A model generated the notes under the pieces. It was given only the letters and a program-made list of their open reading frames with translations, was not told the DNA's origin and made no database searches. Both the position numbers and the translations under genes were made by a program. From Reticulascus tulasneorum (Eukaryota; Ascomycota; Sordariomycetes; Glomerellales; Reticulascaceae), in NCBI GenBank assembly GCA_001557505.1, contig LSAX01000005.1:3100001-3164000 (forward strand): DNA of 64,000 bases. The letters are read 5' to 3'. Positions 11,069 to 21,461 of the stretch are shown in pieces (the first letter of the stretch is position 1; each line of letters begins with the position of its first letter).

Positions 11069-12190
11069 ATGATTTACCACATTGTCGTTGCTGTTTGGTT
11101 TTGGGTCGGATCCCAAGCCCACATCATATCGCGCCAGACTGTAAGACGAATTGATTCCTTCTCACATGCACTGGGACAGAGGGAGATGCTAATCTAATCG
11201 TGAAGGCCGGTGGAAGTGGTCCTTATGCTGCTGTAAGTTCGATCCTTTGATGTTGATGGTCTTTGTTTTCACTGTACCAAGCTTCAGACCTAGTCCAGGC
11301 TTCCCTAGATTACCCTAGAAAACACACAACTGAGAACAAGAATAAACAGGCTTACTTTACCGATGCCGGTCTCCCAGGCCAAACAATCTTTTTGCCAACT
11401 ACCGTCCCTGCAGACCTCAAGATACCCGTTATCGTATGGGGTGTAGGTGGATGCAGTGATACAGGGGCTAGCCTTGCCCCGTTCCATCAAGATATCGCCA
11501 GTCAGGGCATAATGGTCGTCGTCAATAACGGTCCTACCGCTCGAACTCAGACCAACGCCACGTCTCTGACCGCGGCTGCTGACTGGGTCGGGAAGGTCGC
11601 GGGCACCGGAAAGTACGCCAATATTGACAAGTCGCGCATCGCCGTCTCGGGCTGGAGTTGTGGTGGCCTTCAGGCATATGCGGTCGCCAACGACCCACGA
11701 TGGGTCACAATTGGCATTTTCAGTTCCGGAATGCTCGACGCAAGTCAGAGCGTGCCGACTGTAGGCAATATCACCAAGCCTATCTTCTATTTCTTGGGCG
11801 GTCAAGGCGATCCTGCTCAAGCTCCTGTAAGTCTGATCTGCTGGTCAGATACCCCCATCCTTGCTCTACGGCTGTAGGCGGTGACTTCAATCGGAGATCA
11901 TATACTAAGAACCGTTGTAACTGAAGGGCACGCGTGACTACTCGAACCTCGCCAAGACTACTCCAGCATGGATTGGCACCAATAACGCTGGGCACGCCCA
12001 CACCACCGGTACCACCGGCGCTTTTACAGCTTCCTCAGTCAGGACGGCTGCTGTTCACTGGGCTCAGTGGCTGCTTAGGGGCAATGTAACAGCGGCTACC
12101 TATTTTACAAATAACGCTGAGGCAACCGCAGCAGGGTGGAATGGTATTTCAGCCCAAAATTTGGATAAAATCACTGCAACTCCGATCTAG
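11069..12190 (+). CDS. Secreted alpha/beta hydrolase (esterase/lipase-like)
   Basis: Predicted extracellular serine hydrolase. Four exons fit in phase 0: 11069-11140, 11206-11232 (a 27-bp microexon), 11350-11826 and 11927-12190, giving 279 residues. The ATG at 11069 opens a hydrophobic signal peptide. The microexon supplies AGGSGPYAA, which joins AYFTDAGLPGQTIFLP to make the usual N-terminal block of this fungal family. The oxyanion region is VIVWGVGGC, the nucleophile elbow is GWSCGG with Ser136, and the likely catalytic His is in NAGHAHT (about residue 215). An acidic residue near 185 (GGQGDP) may complete the triad. The substrate cannot be read from the sequence; related proteins are annotated only as alpha/beta hydrolases. 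Confidence 0.82.
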
Positions 12191-13541
12191 GACCGAGAGC
12201 TCATTGAGCGTCAAGGACGTGTCGTTTTCAAGGGGGTGTCTTTGTGCTCTCAACAATCCGACAATGGACTTTAGATACCTCAACCGTTTGACCGTCGTGG
12301 TTATGGTGTTCTGCAGGCATGCCGGTAGGCGTGTCGCTATTCCAAATGATTCATTATTCAATTCACTTCCAGGCCACTGGCAAGCTTTTCCGGCCATCTA
12401 CTCGCTCGCTGTATACAGTAATTACATATATCCTAGTGTTGGGCGATCTCAAAGACTTTCTCGTCACCCTTGCTATTTGTCAGGTTACTTCTGGGCATTG
12501 ATATCGAAGTACGTCTGTACCATGGTCCCAATCCTTCGTTTTGACCACTAGATGAGGATTCCATCCCTGGCCAAGGCATGTTGACATGACTTAAACCCTA
12601 TTCTAGCCCCGAAAGATCTTTTAGCTCACGGTAAATGGTGCCGCCGGAAGTGATTCCTCACGTAATTGCTGTCGTACCTGTGGCTGCAAGTGTCCCTGCA
12701 GACAAACCAACACCGCCACAACAGCTCTCGGAGAGTGGAATTACATGGAATCTGGCCGGAGTCTGACCCAGACAGTTGGTTTCTGAGTAGGGGTGTTGGG
12801 ATTACTGAGTTTGTCTCGGGTGAGCGTTGAAAGCATGGCCGATTAGTGACAAGCAATTGATGGTATGGTTCTGGGAATATAGGTGCGACATTAGGAACTG
12901 ACCAGACCAGGATCGCCTGCTCAGACATGATGGCAATTGGCGAATCGCCTCTCTGCCAGTCTCTCTGACATGCATTACGGCCCAAGTATTCTATCTGGTG
13001 TATTGGAATGCCAAATCTGCCTGAAACATTCTGCAATCTCCAAGGCTGACGAGAAGCATCCAACAAGGATGTTGGCCAGTTTGGTCTTCTGCGGGCGGAG
13101 GGATCTTGAGCCAATCGCATCGCTAAAGCTGTTCATCTCATGCAATGACAGTCGTGCATTCGCTAGCGTAGGGCCTCTGGCGTTAGTCGGGGCCTCAAGC
13201 ATATGTAAAAAGCCAGGCGCTGCAAGGCCACCAATAGCTCGCTCGATTCCCGAGTTATCATATGTAGGTTTCTCGGTGAGTCTCATCAATATAGTTCAAG
13301 GCGCAAAAGTGTTATGCGATTGGCCAGTCACAATGGAGCATGGCAAAGCCATCCATTATTACCGAGCTCAGGCATCTTGGTTGAAAACTTAGAGAGCTGG
13401 AAAATCGAATAGCTACTTTGCTAAGATTTAAAGACCATCAGATCCGGCTCTGAAATCTGGAGAACCTTTCTCATTTAATGACTACCCCTCACAGCACCCA
13501 TCTACGGCATCATTCCTTTAGTTTTCTCTTCTCACTAAGTT
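12191..13541. other. Intergenic region, possible decayed sequence
   Basis: About 1.35 kb. Frames at 12626-13120 (-), 12937-13392 (+) and 12975-13289 (-) overlap one another without a recognisable domain. A minus-strand patch near 12640-12720 reads as Ala/Thr-rich in one frame and could be gene debris, but I cannot name it. Confidence 0.4.
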
Positions 13542-14674
13542 ATGTCGACAAGCCAGCGACGCAGGGCATATCATGCGGGGCAGCTCGAAGGTAGGTATCT
13601 CGGCATATGATGTTGTAGAACACGGTGTGAGATACCCGAAAGACTAATAGCACTTGACAGATGACCTGGCCGGTCGTGTGCATGATTGGTCAGAAGGACT
13701 ACAGGATAACGGATTTATGTTGCCAAACACGGTGTATGGCGATATTGTCGTTGATACGACAGCGTCTTTGGCATTTGGATTGGAAAGCCCAGCCTATGAA
13801 GCCCTTGCATCACTGCCATCAATCAATACTGCATCTGGGACTGATTTTCTTTTCAACTCGTCTGAGGAATTACAATCTTTGCTGGAGGCGCAGCATTTGA
13901 GTGGATATGGTCTTCCAGATCAGTGCGCCGAGGACCTACTGTTCGCTGGAGAGATGGATCAAGCGCTGTTGACTGAAGAAGATAACAACAACTACCCACA
14001 CCTCCTCGAACCTATTCAAAACATCAACTTACCATACTTGGCAAACATCCAAGTTCCCGCATGTTATAGCACGGATATCAACCATAGTCTCAGCCTATAG
14101 AGCACAGATCATGTGCAAGGGAACTGGGACTTGACCGTCCACACTCCCTTGTCTGGTTCGGCTCCATTGCTTAACAACAGTCAAGATTACAATTCTGCCC
14201 CGGCAGAGAATGCCCATGGTAGTTACACAGATATTGTTTACCCTCCCCACCTAGCTGGTGGATTTTACTGTCCTCCCATACCTTCCGGTTCTCAGACCGA
14301 CCAACACGCAGGGATCGCCACCACTGTCCCGGCAACCAAGCCATTATATTGCCCGTGGCCGGATTGTTCACAAGGTCAAGGCAAAGGATTCAACGTTGAA
14401 AGCGAATTGAAGTTAGTTGCAATCAGTTTCTCAGTTTGGGCAGATCATGGTCTGACAGACAGCTAGGAACCACTACAAGACGCACACCAAACCACAGAAA
14501 TGCCCTTATGCGCCAGATCGTTGTACTTGGATGGGAACCGCGCAAAAGCGCGAGCTGGAGCAACATATTCTTAAGAATCACAAGCGTAGGGGACCGTCGC
14601 TCAAGTGCAACGTATGTAAAAAGGAGTACACGGAGTTGAAAAATTTAACTCGCCACGTCCGCGAAAAGCATTAG
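13542..14674 (+). CDS. C2H2 zinc-finger protein with an in-frame TAG
   Basis: Likely nuclear DNA-binding protein. Exon 1 is 13542-13590 (MSTSQRRRAYHAGQLE), exon 2 is 13661-14411, exon 3 is 14467-14674. Exon 2 is open in one frame over its whole length except for TAG at 14098-14100. The stop is followed by about 100 more sense codons in the same frame, leading straight into three C2H2 fingers: YCPWPDC...ELKNHYKTH (completed across the intron), CPYAPDRC...ELEQHILKNH, and LKCNVCKKEY...NLTRHVREKH, ending at TAG 14672. Two readings are possible: a recent nonsense change (CAG to TAG), making this a young pseudogene, or a 48-bp in-frame intron 14053-14100 with a weak GTTCCC donor and CTATAG acceptor. 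The N-terminal part is acidic and Leu/Ser-rich, like an activation region. Confidence 0.65.
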
Positions 14675-15034
14675 GGCAAAGCATGATCATAGTAAAGGTT
14701 TAGTCTGTTCAGTTCAATTACTCTCTCACTTTAGTCTTTGCTTCTCAGGCTATATATCCTTTTAAGCTTTATATTCTTCCAGGTCGCTCTTGTGATGTTT
14801 TAGATGAAGGAAGGCTATGCTCGCAGTTCAGGTTCCGGAAACCATGAAAGTGAGGCGTGTATAAGCCCCTAAATATGACGCATAAGTTGATGAATAATTC
14901 TCAAAATTTCACGATTATTAGCGGCTTATAGACCGCGAAATTATATCAGGGCTAGCAAGGCATGATGCCACCAGCCTCACAACTTCTGTTGCGATACATC
15001 ATAGGCAGCGAGGGCGACTTGTTTTATTTAACAT
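14675..15034. other. Short intergenic between convergent genes
   Basis: AT-rich 3' flanks of the zinc-finger gene (+) and the HET gene (-); nothing else seen. Confidence 0.6.
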
Positions 15035-16942
15035 CTAACACAATGTGAACTTTACCTTCCTGATCAAGCCATTCTTCCACATGTTAACCGCTTCGCCGCG
15101 CATAATTCCATGGCAAAAGCTCTCTCCTACGAGCCTATACATGCCGTCCGTCTCTGTAGCCCTCAGAACATAAGGCACACACCCACCGAAGAGCACACAG
15201 ACAAGGTCTCCAGGCCGCATAGTCGGCGGTCCGATGCCCATATAGCCGTTGGCAGTGGCGAATTGCCGCCGCCCGTAGCTTGGGAGCTTCCCTGCCGCAA
15301 AGGGACTGTTTGACTTCGAATCTAGGTCGGGTATGAATCTACCAGCAGTGAGAGTTGCAGTGACGACTTTCCGCATATGTTCCCCCGTTGGATATGACCA
15401 GTTATCGCCACTAGAACATCCTCGAAGCCGCATAGCGCTGCGGAGCGTCCTCTTCCCAATGACATCGGACACCTCTGTGACTTGAGAGAATGGTAAACCT
15501 TCAACGGCAAGGTAATCCATGGTTTGAGCCTGCGAATTGGGTCTGTGGCACGTCCCAGCAGCAGCTTGATATCGATGCCGTGACAACCCAACGAGAACTT
15601 GTAGATCTTGGGTCTCAACATCCCACCGCGGAACCCATGATGGATATGTAGTATCCAATGCATTGCTGCCTTGAACGTAGGATAGAATATTCAGGTTTCC
15701 CGAATGATTGATCATTCTCGTGGCTATGATCCTGTATAGGGTCTGCGTGGTGAGAGAGTAATCCGCCGCGATGGACAGGGTGTCAGACAAAGTATCGTCC
15801 TTTTGCAAATGGTGCAAGACAACTCTGTCAGCTAGGAGGCAGAAAGCCACGAATCTTTGCAGGAAATCCCAAACAACCGCCCTCGTAGAGTCCATGAAGT
15901 GAAGATGGTATGCCAGGCACGCAAGCAGCGCCGACATGAACCAAAAGTGTGGCTCTGCTGGGCTCGTCTCCAATGTCGTTGTCAATAAATATCCCAGCGC
16001 TGCCCCCTGCATTAGAACTTCGCGATACTTCCAACCATCCAGAAAATGAAATCTCGCATACGTCCGAGCTCTTCGGATCGGTGTGTGTAACATCGCATAT
16101 ACTTTGTCTCGTGGGTCGGTTGCTTTGAAATCCCGCGTCGACTGGAGCAGTTTCGGTATGGGATCCAATGCCCTAAGCGCCGTGCGATCGTTCATAAAGA
16201 GCACGTTCCGCACGCCTCTTGTTTTCGAGTTGGGCAGGACGTAAATTCCGAAGTCTGGGGATTGAAGAAGCCATTTTGCAACATGGACAATGTTTTCCCA
16301 AGGCACAAGGTGGGTGCCGAAAAGAACGTGTGCTCGGCGGCTTTGGGCAACTTCTTGGATTACCCAGATACGGCTGAACCAAGGATTATCAAAAAAAGAG
16401 GCCAGGCTGGACCAGAAGGAGCTTGAAGCGTCGGGCACGTAGCTCCAAGGATTTGGACGCGATAGATCGACGTGAAGTAGTATTCTTGCCAGTGTGGAAG
16501 CTTTGTTTGCTGGGATGCCGGAATGAGATGCACGAATGGAGATGGTAACACAGTCGGCGGCCTTGTATATCTCTCGCATCAAAGCAACTTGCATTTTGCG
16601 CTCCCTCAGGTCCGCTTGATTGATGCACATAGCATCTGCCCAGACAATGACGTCCGACACAGCACTGCGTAGGCAACCGAGGGCATGATGGAGGCTTTCC
16701 GTAACCATGAAAACTTGGCCATCGCACTCGATGGGGTGATTTGGATAATCAGAACCCCAGACATAGGAAATGGCGTGATACCGTGGAGTGTCGGGAACAG
16801 CGCAGCCAAAGGTACGGAATAATGGATAGAGCTGGTGATTCTTGAGTGTACATACAATCGGGTCGTCGGGCTTACTGGCCTTCAATGTGAGGAGCCGGAA
16901 GGATGCTCGGTTGTCCAGTGGTTGATACTTGTATGGCTCCAT
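15035..16942 (-). CDS. HET-domain (heterokaryon incompatibility) protein
   Basis: HET proteins control or execute the cell-death response when unlike fungal individuals fuse. This is a single-exon gene of 635 residues. The frame also runs two codons upstream (TTG AAA), but the first ATG is at 16942. HET blocks: YHAISYVWGS (about 56-64), VWADAMCINQADLRERKMQVALMREIY (about 100-126), WFSRIWVIQEVAQSRRAHVLFG, and DPRDKVYAML. A hydrophobic mid-section (LACLAYHLHF and flanks) may be buried helix rather than a true membrane anchor. The C-terminal part ends in the recurrent GDLVCVLFGGCVPYVLR...GESFCHGIMRGEAV block shared with the HET gene at 49075. No partner gene is adjacent. Confidence 0.92.
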   Translation of the reverse strand: MEPYKYQPLDNRASFRLLTLKASKPDDPIVCTLKNHQLYPLFRTFGCAVPDTPRYHAISYVWGSDYPNHPIECDGQVFMVTESLHHALGCLRSAVSDVIVWADAMCINQADLRERKMQVALMREIYKAADCVTISIRASHSGIPANKASTLARILLHVDLSRPNPWSYVPDASSSFWSSLASFFDNPWFSRIWVIQEVAQSRRAHVLFGTHLVPWENIVHVAKWLLQSPDFGIYVLPNSKTRGVRNVLFMNDRTALRALDPIPKLLQSTRDFKATDPRDKVYAMLHTPIRRARTYARFHFLDGWKYREVLMQGAALGYLLTTTLETSPAEPHFWFMSALLACLAYHLHFMDSTRAVVWDFLQRFVAFCLLADRVVLHHLQKDDTLSDTLSIAADYSLTTQTLYRIIATRMINHSGNLNILSYVQGSNALDTTYPSWVPRWDVETQDLQVLVGLSRHRYQAAAGTCHRPNSQAQTMDYLAVEGLPFSQVTEVSDVIGKRTLRSAMRLRGCSSGDNWSYPTGEHMRKVVTATLTAGRFIPDLDSKSNSPFAAGKLPSYGRRQFATANGYMGIGPPTMRPGDLVCVLFGGCVPYVLRATETDGMYRLVGESFCHGIMRGEAVNMWKNGLIRKVKFTLC

Positions 16943-18290
16943 TTTCAACTCATATTTACTAACATTTGGAAGAACGGTATACTGGAGAGGGCAAAGGTGG
17001 ATGGGTTTTGGATACGAGAGGTTCCATGTACGACTGCTGTGGCTGTGCCCACCAGCCAGGCCTCCTGCATCGATGCCTGATAACAGTTAAGTTACCCCTC
17101 AGCTACCTTAGTACTAAGCTAGATATGGTGGGCGGGATATTTATTTTCCGCGTAGAGACATCAGGCAACCTTGTAAGAAAAGCTTGCCTCGATAGCAGCG
17201 TCTGTGGAAGGGGGATTTAATATACAATATACGTGCTAAAAGTTACTATTTAGATGGCTGAAGCAGAATCTGATCCAGGGTTAATAGCTAGAGAACTAGC
17301 CACCCTCGATACAGCGGTCTAAGCAGCTTGATCCCACCTTTTTTATTGCATCAAGCCTCGAAATCTCCATATCGGTGCAGAAGAAGTCACTGTCAAGGAA
17401 AAAGCCAAGCCACGAACCTTACAGCGGTATAGTTACTTTAAACCCTTTGACAAATGCATCTTCTCGGTCAGTGAGAGATTCTGGTGGCTTGTTCTTTAAC
17501 TGGGTTTGGCAGTGTAATGGACACTCGTATTGAGAAATGCTTGTAGCCAATTGAGAAGTATCAGACAGGAAAATCATTACAATCGAATGAAAGTCGCATA
17601 TGGAGCCCTTGAAAACAAATTGTTCATAACCACATATCGACAAGTTGCCTATTTCGATGCATCATCGGTATTTGTCAATCATTTGTGATTTGCTTAAGTT
17701 GAGACCCCAGATAGCCTACGGTGATAACACCTGCATGAAACTCGGTACTCCGTGCTCCCCAAGAGCACGGACACGGGTGAACGGCATTCTGAGAATCGTC
17801 GAGGCGCGGGATCTATTTTAAAAGGCTTTCCATTTACGGTATAACATCCTATTACAGTAATTGTAGCCTTCAGACGCAGCAGTGATCCGGTCGGTTCATC
17901 ACATAAGCGCTGTAACCGTGATGAATTTGAAATACTGGCAGCCGGCTGAGCAGAATGCAATACTATTTTCACTGTTCACACCACGATACAGCAGGTTAGG
18001 TTAACATGCTAACAACTTGATTGCGATATGTATGTTGTAAGTCGGAGATATCTCTCAGGCGTCTGATACCTGTCGATGGCTGAGCAGTACGCCGAGTAAC
18101 TTACTGGTGCATATGGTATAGTTGCTATATTAGGTAACTAGCATGGCATGCGCCCACATGGGCGGCGAATGCTGGAAGTGATTATGGCGACGGTACGTAA
18201 GCTAGTGAGAGCTATTCATATATAAAGAGGCTGCTCCGTGGCACGACTTTTAGATACCTCACTGGCAAGCAAGTCTACTCGCAAAAAATC
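16943..18290. other. Divergent intergenic region
   Basis: Promoter region shared between the HET gene (-) and the FAD oxidoreductase (+). It is AT-rich with only short frames. A good TATA box lies at 18219-18226 for the rightward gene. Confidence 0.6.
18219..18226 (+). promoter_or_regulatory. TATA box of the FAD oxidoreductase gene
   Basis: TATATAAA, 65 bases upstream of ATG 18291. Confidence 0.55.
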
Positions 18291-19789
18291 ATGTCACTGG
18301 AATCTAATATCATGGTCGCCGAGGGCGAGACCCTCGCAGCGTCGAAAGAACGACTCGCAGCCGACGCACCCGCGCTTCTAGGTCTGCTGGTTGCCGCCCC
18401 GAATGTCCCCATACACTCACGGTCAAGTCCACAGTACGACTTGGTCCGCCCCTACTACAACCTCAATATCACCACCAAGCCTTTAGCCGTGGTTTGTCCA
18501 AGGGTCGACACGGACGTGTCTGCTGTTGTTCGTTACTGCCAGCTGAACAAGATACCATTGGCGATTCGGTCTGGCGGGCACGATATGTGGGGTCGATCAA
18601 CTGTCGCAGATGGCGTGGTCGTAGACATGCGAGCAATAAACGGGATTCGGATCTCAGACGACAGGAAATCCGTTGTTGTTGGGGGAGGAATACTGATGGG
18701 GCAGCTCGGTCGCCTTCTCGACGAGCAAGGCCTTATTACGCCGACGGGATTCTGCAACACGGTTGGATACGTTGGGTGGGCATGCGGAGGGGGTTACGGC
18801 GTCACGGAAGGGAAGTACGGCCTCGGGGTCGACCAGATTCTCGGGGCACGTATCGTTGTTGCCACTGGTGAAATTGTCGACACCGACTCTGATCGAGAGT
18901 TACTATGGGCAATAAGCGGCGCAGGAAACGGAACATTTGGCGTCGTGGTGGAACTACGAACTCGGATCTATCCCAGACCCACGTACCTTGCAGGATTCCT
19001 CGGCTTCCCATTGCAGCAGAGCATCGCAATAATGGCCGGGTTCAAAAGGCTGTACAGCGAGGGCTTCCCGCAGGACATGTCGGGCGATATGTTTTCAGCA
19101 GAGATTCCCGGGTTCGGCCCTGTGATGTCGTTGTATTTCACGTGGACATCCGATGATGGAAATCTGGAAGAAGCAAGAGAGCATCTTGAAAACATGAAAG
19201 GGCTTGGCACCGTTCTTCTTAACACCGTGGACGAGAGTAAGTCTCCACCGAAAGGCATTGAAGCCCCAGCTGCCCCTTTGGTTTCTAATGTTTCTTAGCC
19301 ACGCCTTACGCTTTTACAAAAGCCATGGAGTCGGCAAACGCCACCCCGTCGCATATGCACTTCGGGTCCCGGACCGTTGCAGGCTATAGCACAGATCTGG
19401 GCAAAATCTTTGCGGACAACCCAGTGGCAACCCCAACTTCCTCCATCATTCTCCACAATGCCCACGGCGCAGCGATAAAAGAAAACCGGGACGCATGTTT
19501 TGCCTTGCGCCGGCCGCACCTTGTTCTCGGAATCGGAGGAGCCGTCGCAGCTGGGAGTGACCTCAATGGAGCTGACATGAAAGCCGCTTACGACTGGTCC
19601 GAGAAGCTCCAGAAGGAGATATCTGACGCCGGTCTGGCTCTTGAAATGGGTTATGGGAACTTTACATCGTCCGAGAACATGGATGCGGTGAGGTTTTACG
19701 GTCACGAGACAGTCCTGCGATTGAAAGCAGTGAAGACGAAGTACGACCCGGACAATGTGTTTTTCAAGGGCTACCCGCAACTGGTATAG
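18291..19789 (+). CDS. Berberine-bridge-enzyme-like FAD-linked oxidoreductase
   Basis: Flavin-dependent oxidase of the FAD_binding_4 / BBE family, which oxidises sugars, alkaloids and other secondary metabolites with O2. Exons 18291-19236 and 19299-19789 (62-bp intron, donor GTAAGT) give 478 residues. Seen: the PP-loop region with RSGGHDMW (His97, the usual 8-alpha-histidyl FAD site) and GFCNTVGYVGWACGGGYG (Cys155, the position of the second, 6-S-cysteinyl link), so FAD is probably bicovalent. The BBE C-terminal signature KYDPDNVFF is present near the end. No convincing signal peptide is seen, unlike many secreted BBE-like enzymes, so it may be intracellular. No biosynthetic backbone gene is nearby, so the substrate is unknown. 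The start is supported by the TATA box 65 bases upstream. Confidence 0.9.
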
Positions 19790-20149
19790 TTTTAGCGTGT
19801 AGCTAACATTGATATCATAAATGGAATGGGCCTGACTAGTGTTCCCGTGATAGTTTATAGGACTAATTCTGAGAAGCCCAATGAACTTCGAGGTGATCTG
19901 CGTATGTTAGCGATGAAAGCGCAGTTGCTACCAGTCGTCAAACTCGCAACTTGAGTGCTGAGCAGTTCGAGCTGGGTGACATGTAACTTGTTCCCGTTGG
20001 GTACATTCCATCGGCCGCGCAAGGAGGAAATGACGTGCACGGCGCAAACTGTAGGAATGCAGCGCAGAATCCAATCCCGCCTGTATCTACTCAGCAGGTA
20101 CAGCTTGATGCGCTGGAGTTCTATGCCTCCCTAAATACAAAAAATGGAA

Positions 20150-20176
20150 GGGGGGGGGGGGGGGGGGGGGGGGGGG
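20150..20176 (+). repeat. Poly-G run (27 bases)
   Basis: Twenty-seven consecutive G residues. On the plus strand this could fold into a G-quadruplex. Homopolymers of this length are also prone to length error in sequencing. Confidence 0.9.
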
Positions 20177-20594
20177 CCTGCGAGGCCGCCGAGGTCGCAG
20201 TCACAAAACAGTCGGCAGGGTGTAATTGATTTTCATCACGCCCAGAAGAAGTTGACCGACTTATTAGGTCTGATACCTTGAATATTAGTCAAACAAGAGC
20301 CAGCATGGGAATTGGGGGGCTTGCTCACCGTCGAAACAAAATCGTGCAAACGGTTCTGAGCCCTCGTCCAGTAAAGGTTTGTGTTCCAGTACCCGTGACC
20401 CCAGCAAGCCACCTTGTGCCTGTGTCCCAAAATAAAATCCTTCGTAAAGATCGCGGCACAGATTTACCACGGTAGCATAAAATTATCTGGGCGTCCCACC
20501 AGGAACTGCTTTCCAACGCAACTTGGCCAGCTGTCTGCTTACGGCGTCCCAATCTCACGCGTCATCAGCCCAGGCTTACAGATTGATTGCTGCA

Positions 20595-20601
20595 TATAAA
20601 T
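20595..20601 (+). promoter_or_regulatory. TATA box of the DUF7704-like gene
   Basis: TATAAAT inside GCATATAAATCC. It overlaps an upstream in-frame ATG at 20587, which argues that translation starts at 20767 instead. Confidence 0.45.
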
Positions 20602-20766
20602 CCCATTGAAACGGCTGACACCTGCCTCCTCTCGTCAAGACCTCATCAAGCCCAACCGCGCATACTCATCCACTCAATCCTCCAAGGTTCAATCAAGGCC
20701 AGACCTCATCCACCAACGTGCACGCCCGGCATCCATCTCCGGCTCGCCCCATCCACGCCTCCCAAA

Positions 20767-21234
20767 ATGGCCCCCCAAATCCCCGGCTTCTATTACCACT
20801 TCTTCGCTACGCTCGACCCCCTCGTCGCGACCTGGGGCGCCAGCCTGATGTTCTTCTACCGCGACACGGTGACCAACTCGTTCATCCCTTCCTCCCTCCC
20901 CCACGCCACCCGCAATCCCTTGCACGACATGCTCTTCTACCAGATCGGCGGCCACCTGCTCGCCATGGCCGTCATCTCCTTCTTCGTGCTCCGGCGCACC
21001 TCCGACATTTACATCTGGAGGGCCTATCAGGCCGCCGTGCTGATCGTCGACCTGTCCATCCTGGTCGGCACCTACGACGCCTACAGCCAGCAGGGCCGCC
21101 TCGACCCTGCGACCTGGCGGGTCGAGGACTGGGCGAGCGGCGCCATCACGGCTACGGCGGCGGTTACCAGGAGCGCGTTCCTGCTGGGAATTGGCCTGGG
21201 GGGCCCGGGTGCAGTCGCGCGGAAGACGAGCTGA
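20767..21234 (+). CDS. Small four-helix membrane protein (DUF7704-like)
   Basis: A 155-residue integral membrane protein in one exon. Four hydrophobic segments are visible: FATLDPLVATWGASLMFFY (about 12-30), MLFYQIGGHLLAMAVISFFVL (about 57-77), IYIWRAYQAAVLIVDLSILVG (about 83-103) and the C-terminal AITATAAVTRSAFLLGIGL (about 130-148). The layout matches the fungal DUF7704 group of unknown function. The ATG at 20767 (CCAAAATGG) is preferred to an in-frame ATG at 20587 because the latter sits at the TATA box and would add a Pro/Ser-rich leader unlike the family. It is followed after 227 bases by the convergent cNBD-F-box-LRR gene. Confidence 0.75.
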   Translation: MAPQIPGFYYHFFATLDPLVATWGASLMFFYRDTVTNSFIPSSLPHATRNPLHDMLFYQIGGHLLAMAVISFFVLRRTSDIYIWRAYQAAVLIVDLSILVGTYDAYSQQGRLDPATWRVEDWASGAITATAAVTRSAFLLGIGLGGPGAVARKTS

Positions 21235-21461
21235 GAGAGATGGGCAAGAAATTACTGTTCGAATTCAATACTGGATAGCCAAATGAACAGGGTATCACCA
21301 TATCCAATCTACCAAAAACAAGAAGCTCCATGCCGTTAAATCCCCCCCATACCGTGTCTCCCATTCATGAATGCCATGTAAAGACCCATCATTTAATTAC
21401 CCTCCCGAAATCCCGCCCAGACCAAGCAACCGAATCATGATACCAGCCGTAGATGAACGTT

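Larger units (their letters stand above)
19790..20766. other. Intergenic with poly-G tract
   Basis: Contains the poly-G run and the core promoter of the downstream membrane-protein gene. No gene seen. Confidence 0.6.

Noticed and set aside
12626..13392. Possible degenerate enzyme gene
   Set aside because: Considered a P450 relic, but no heme-binding or I-helix motif could be read in any frame.
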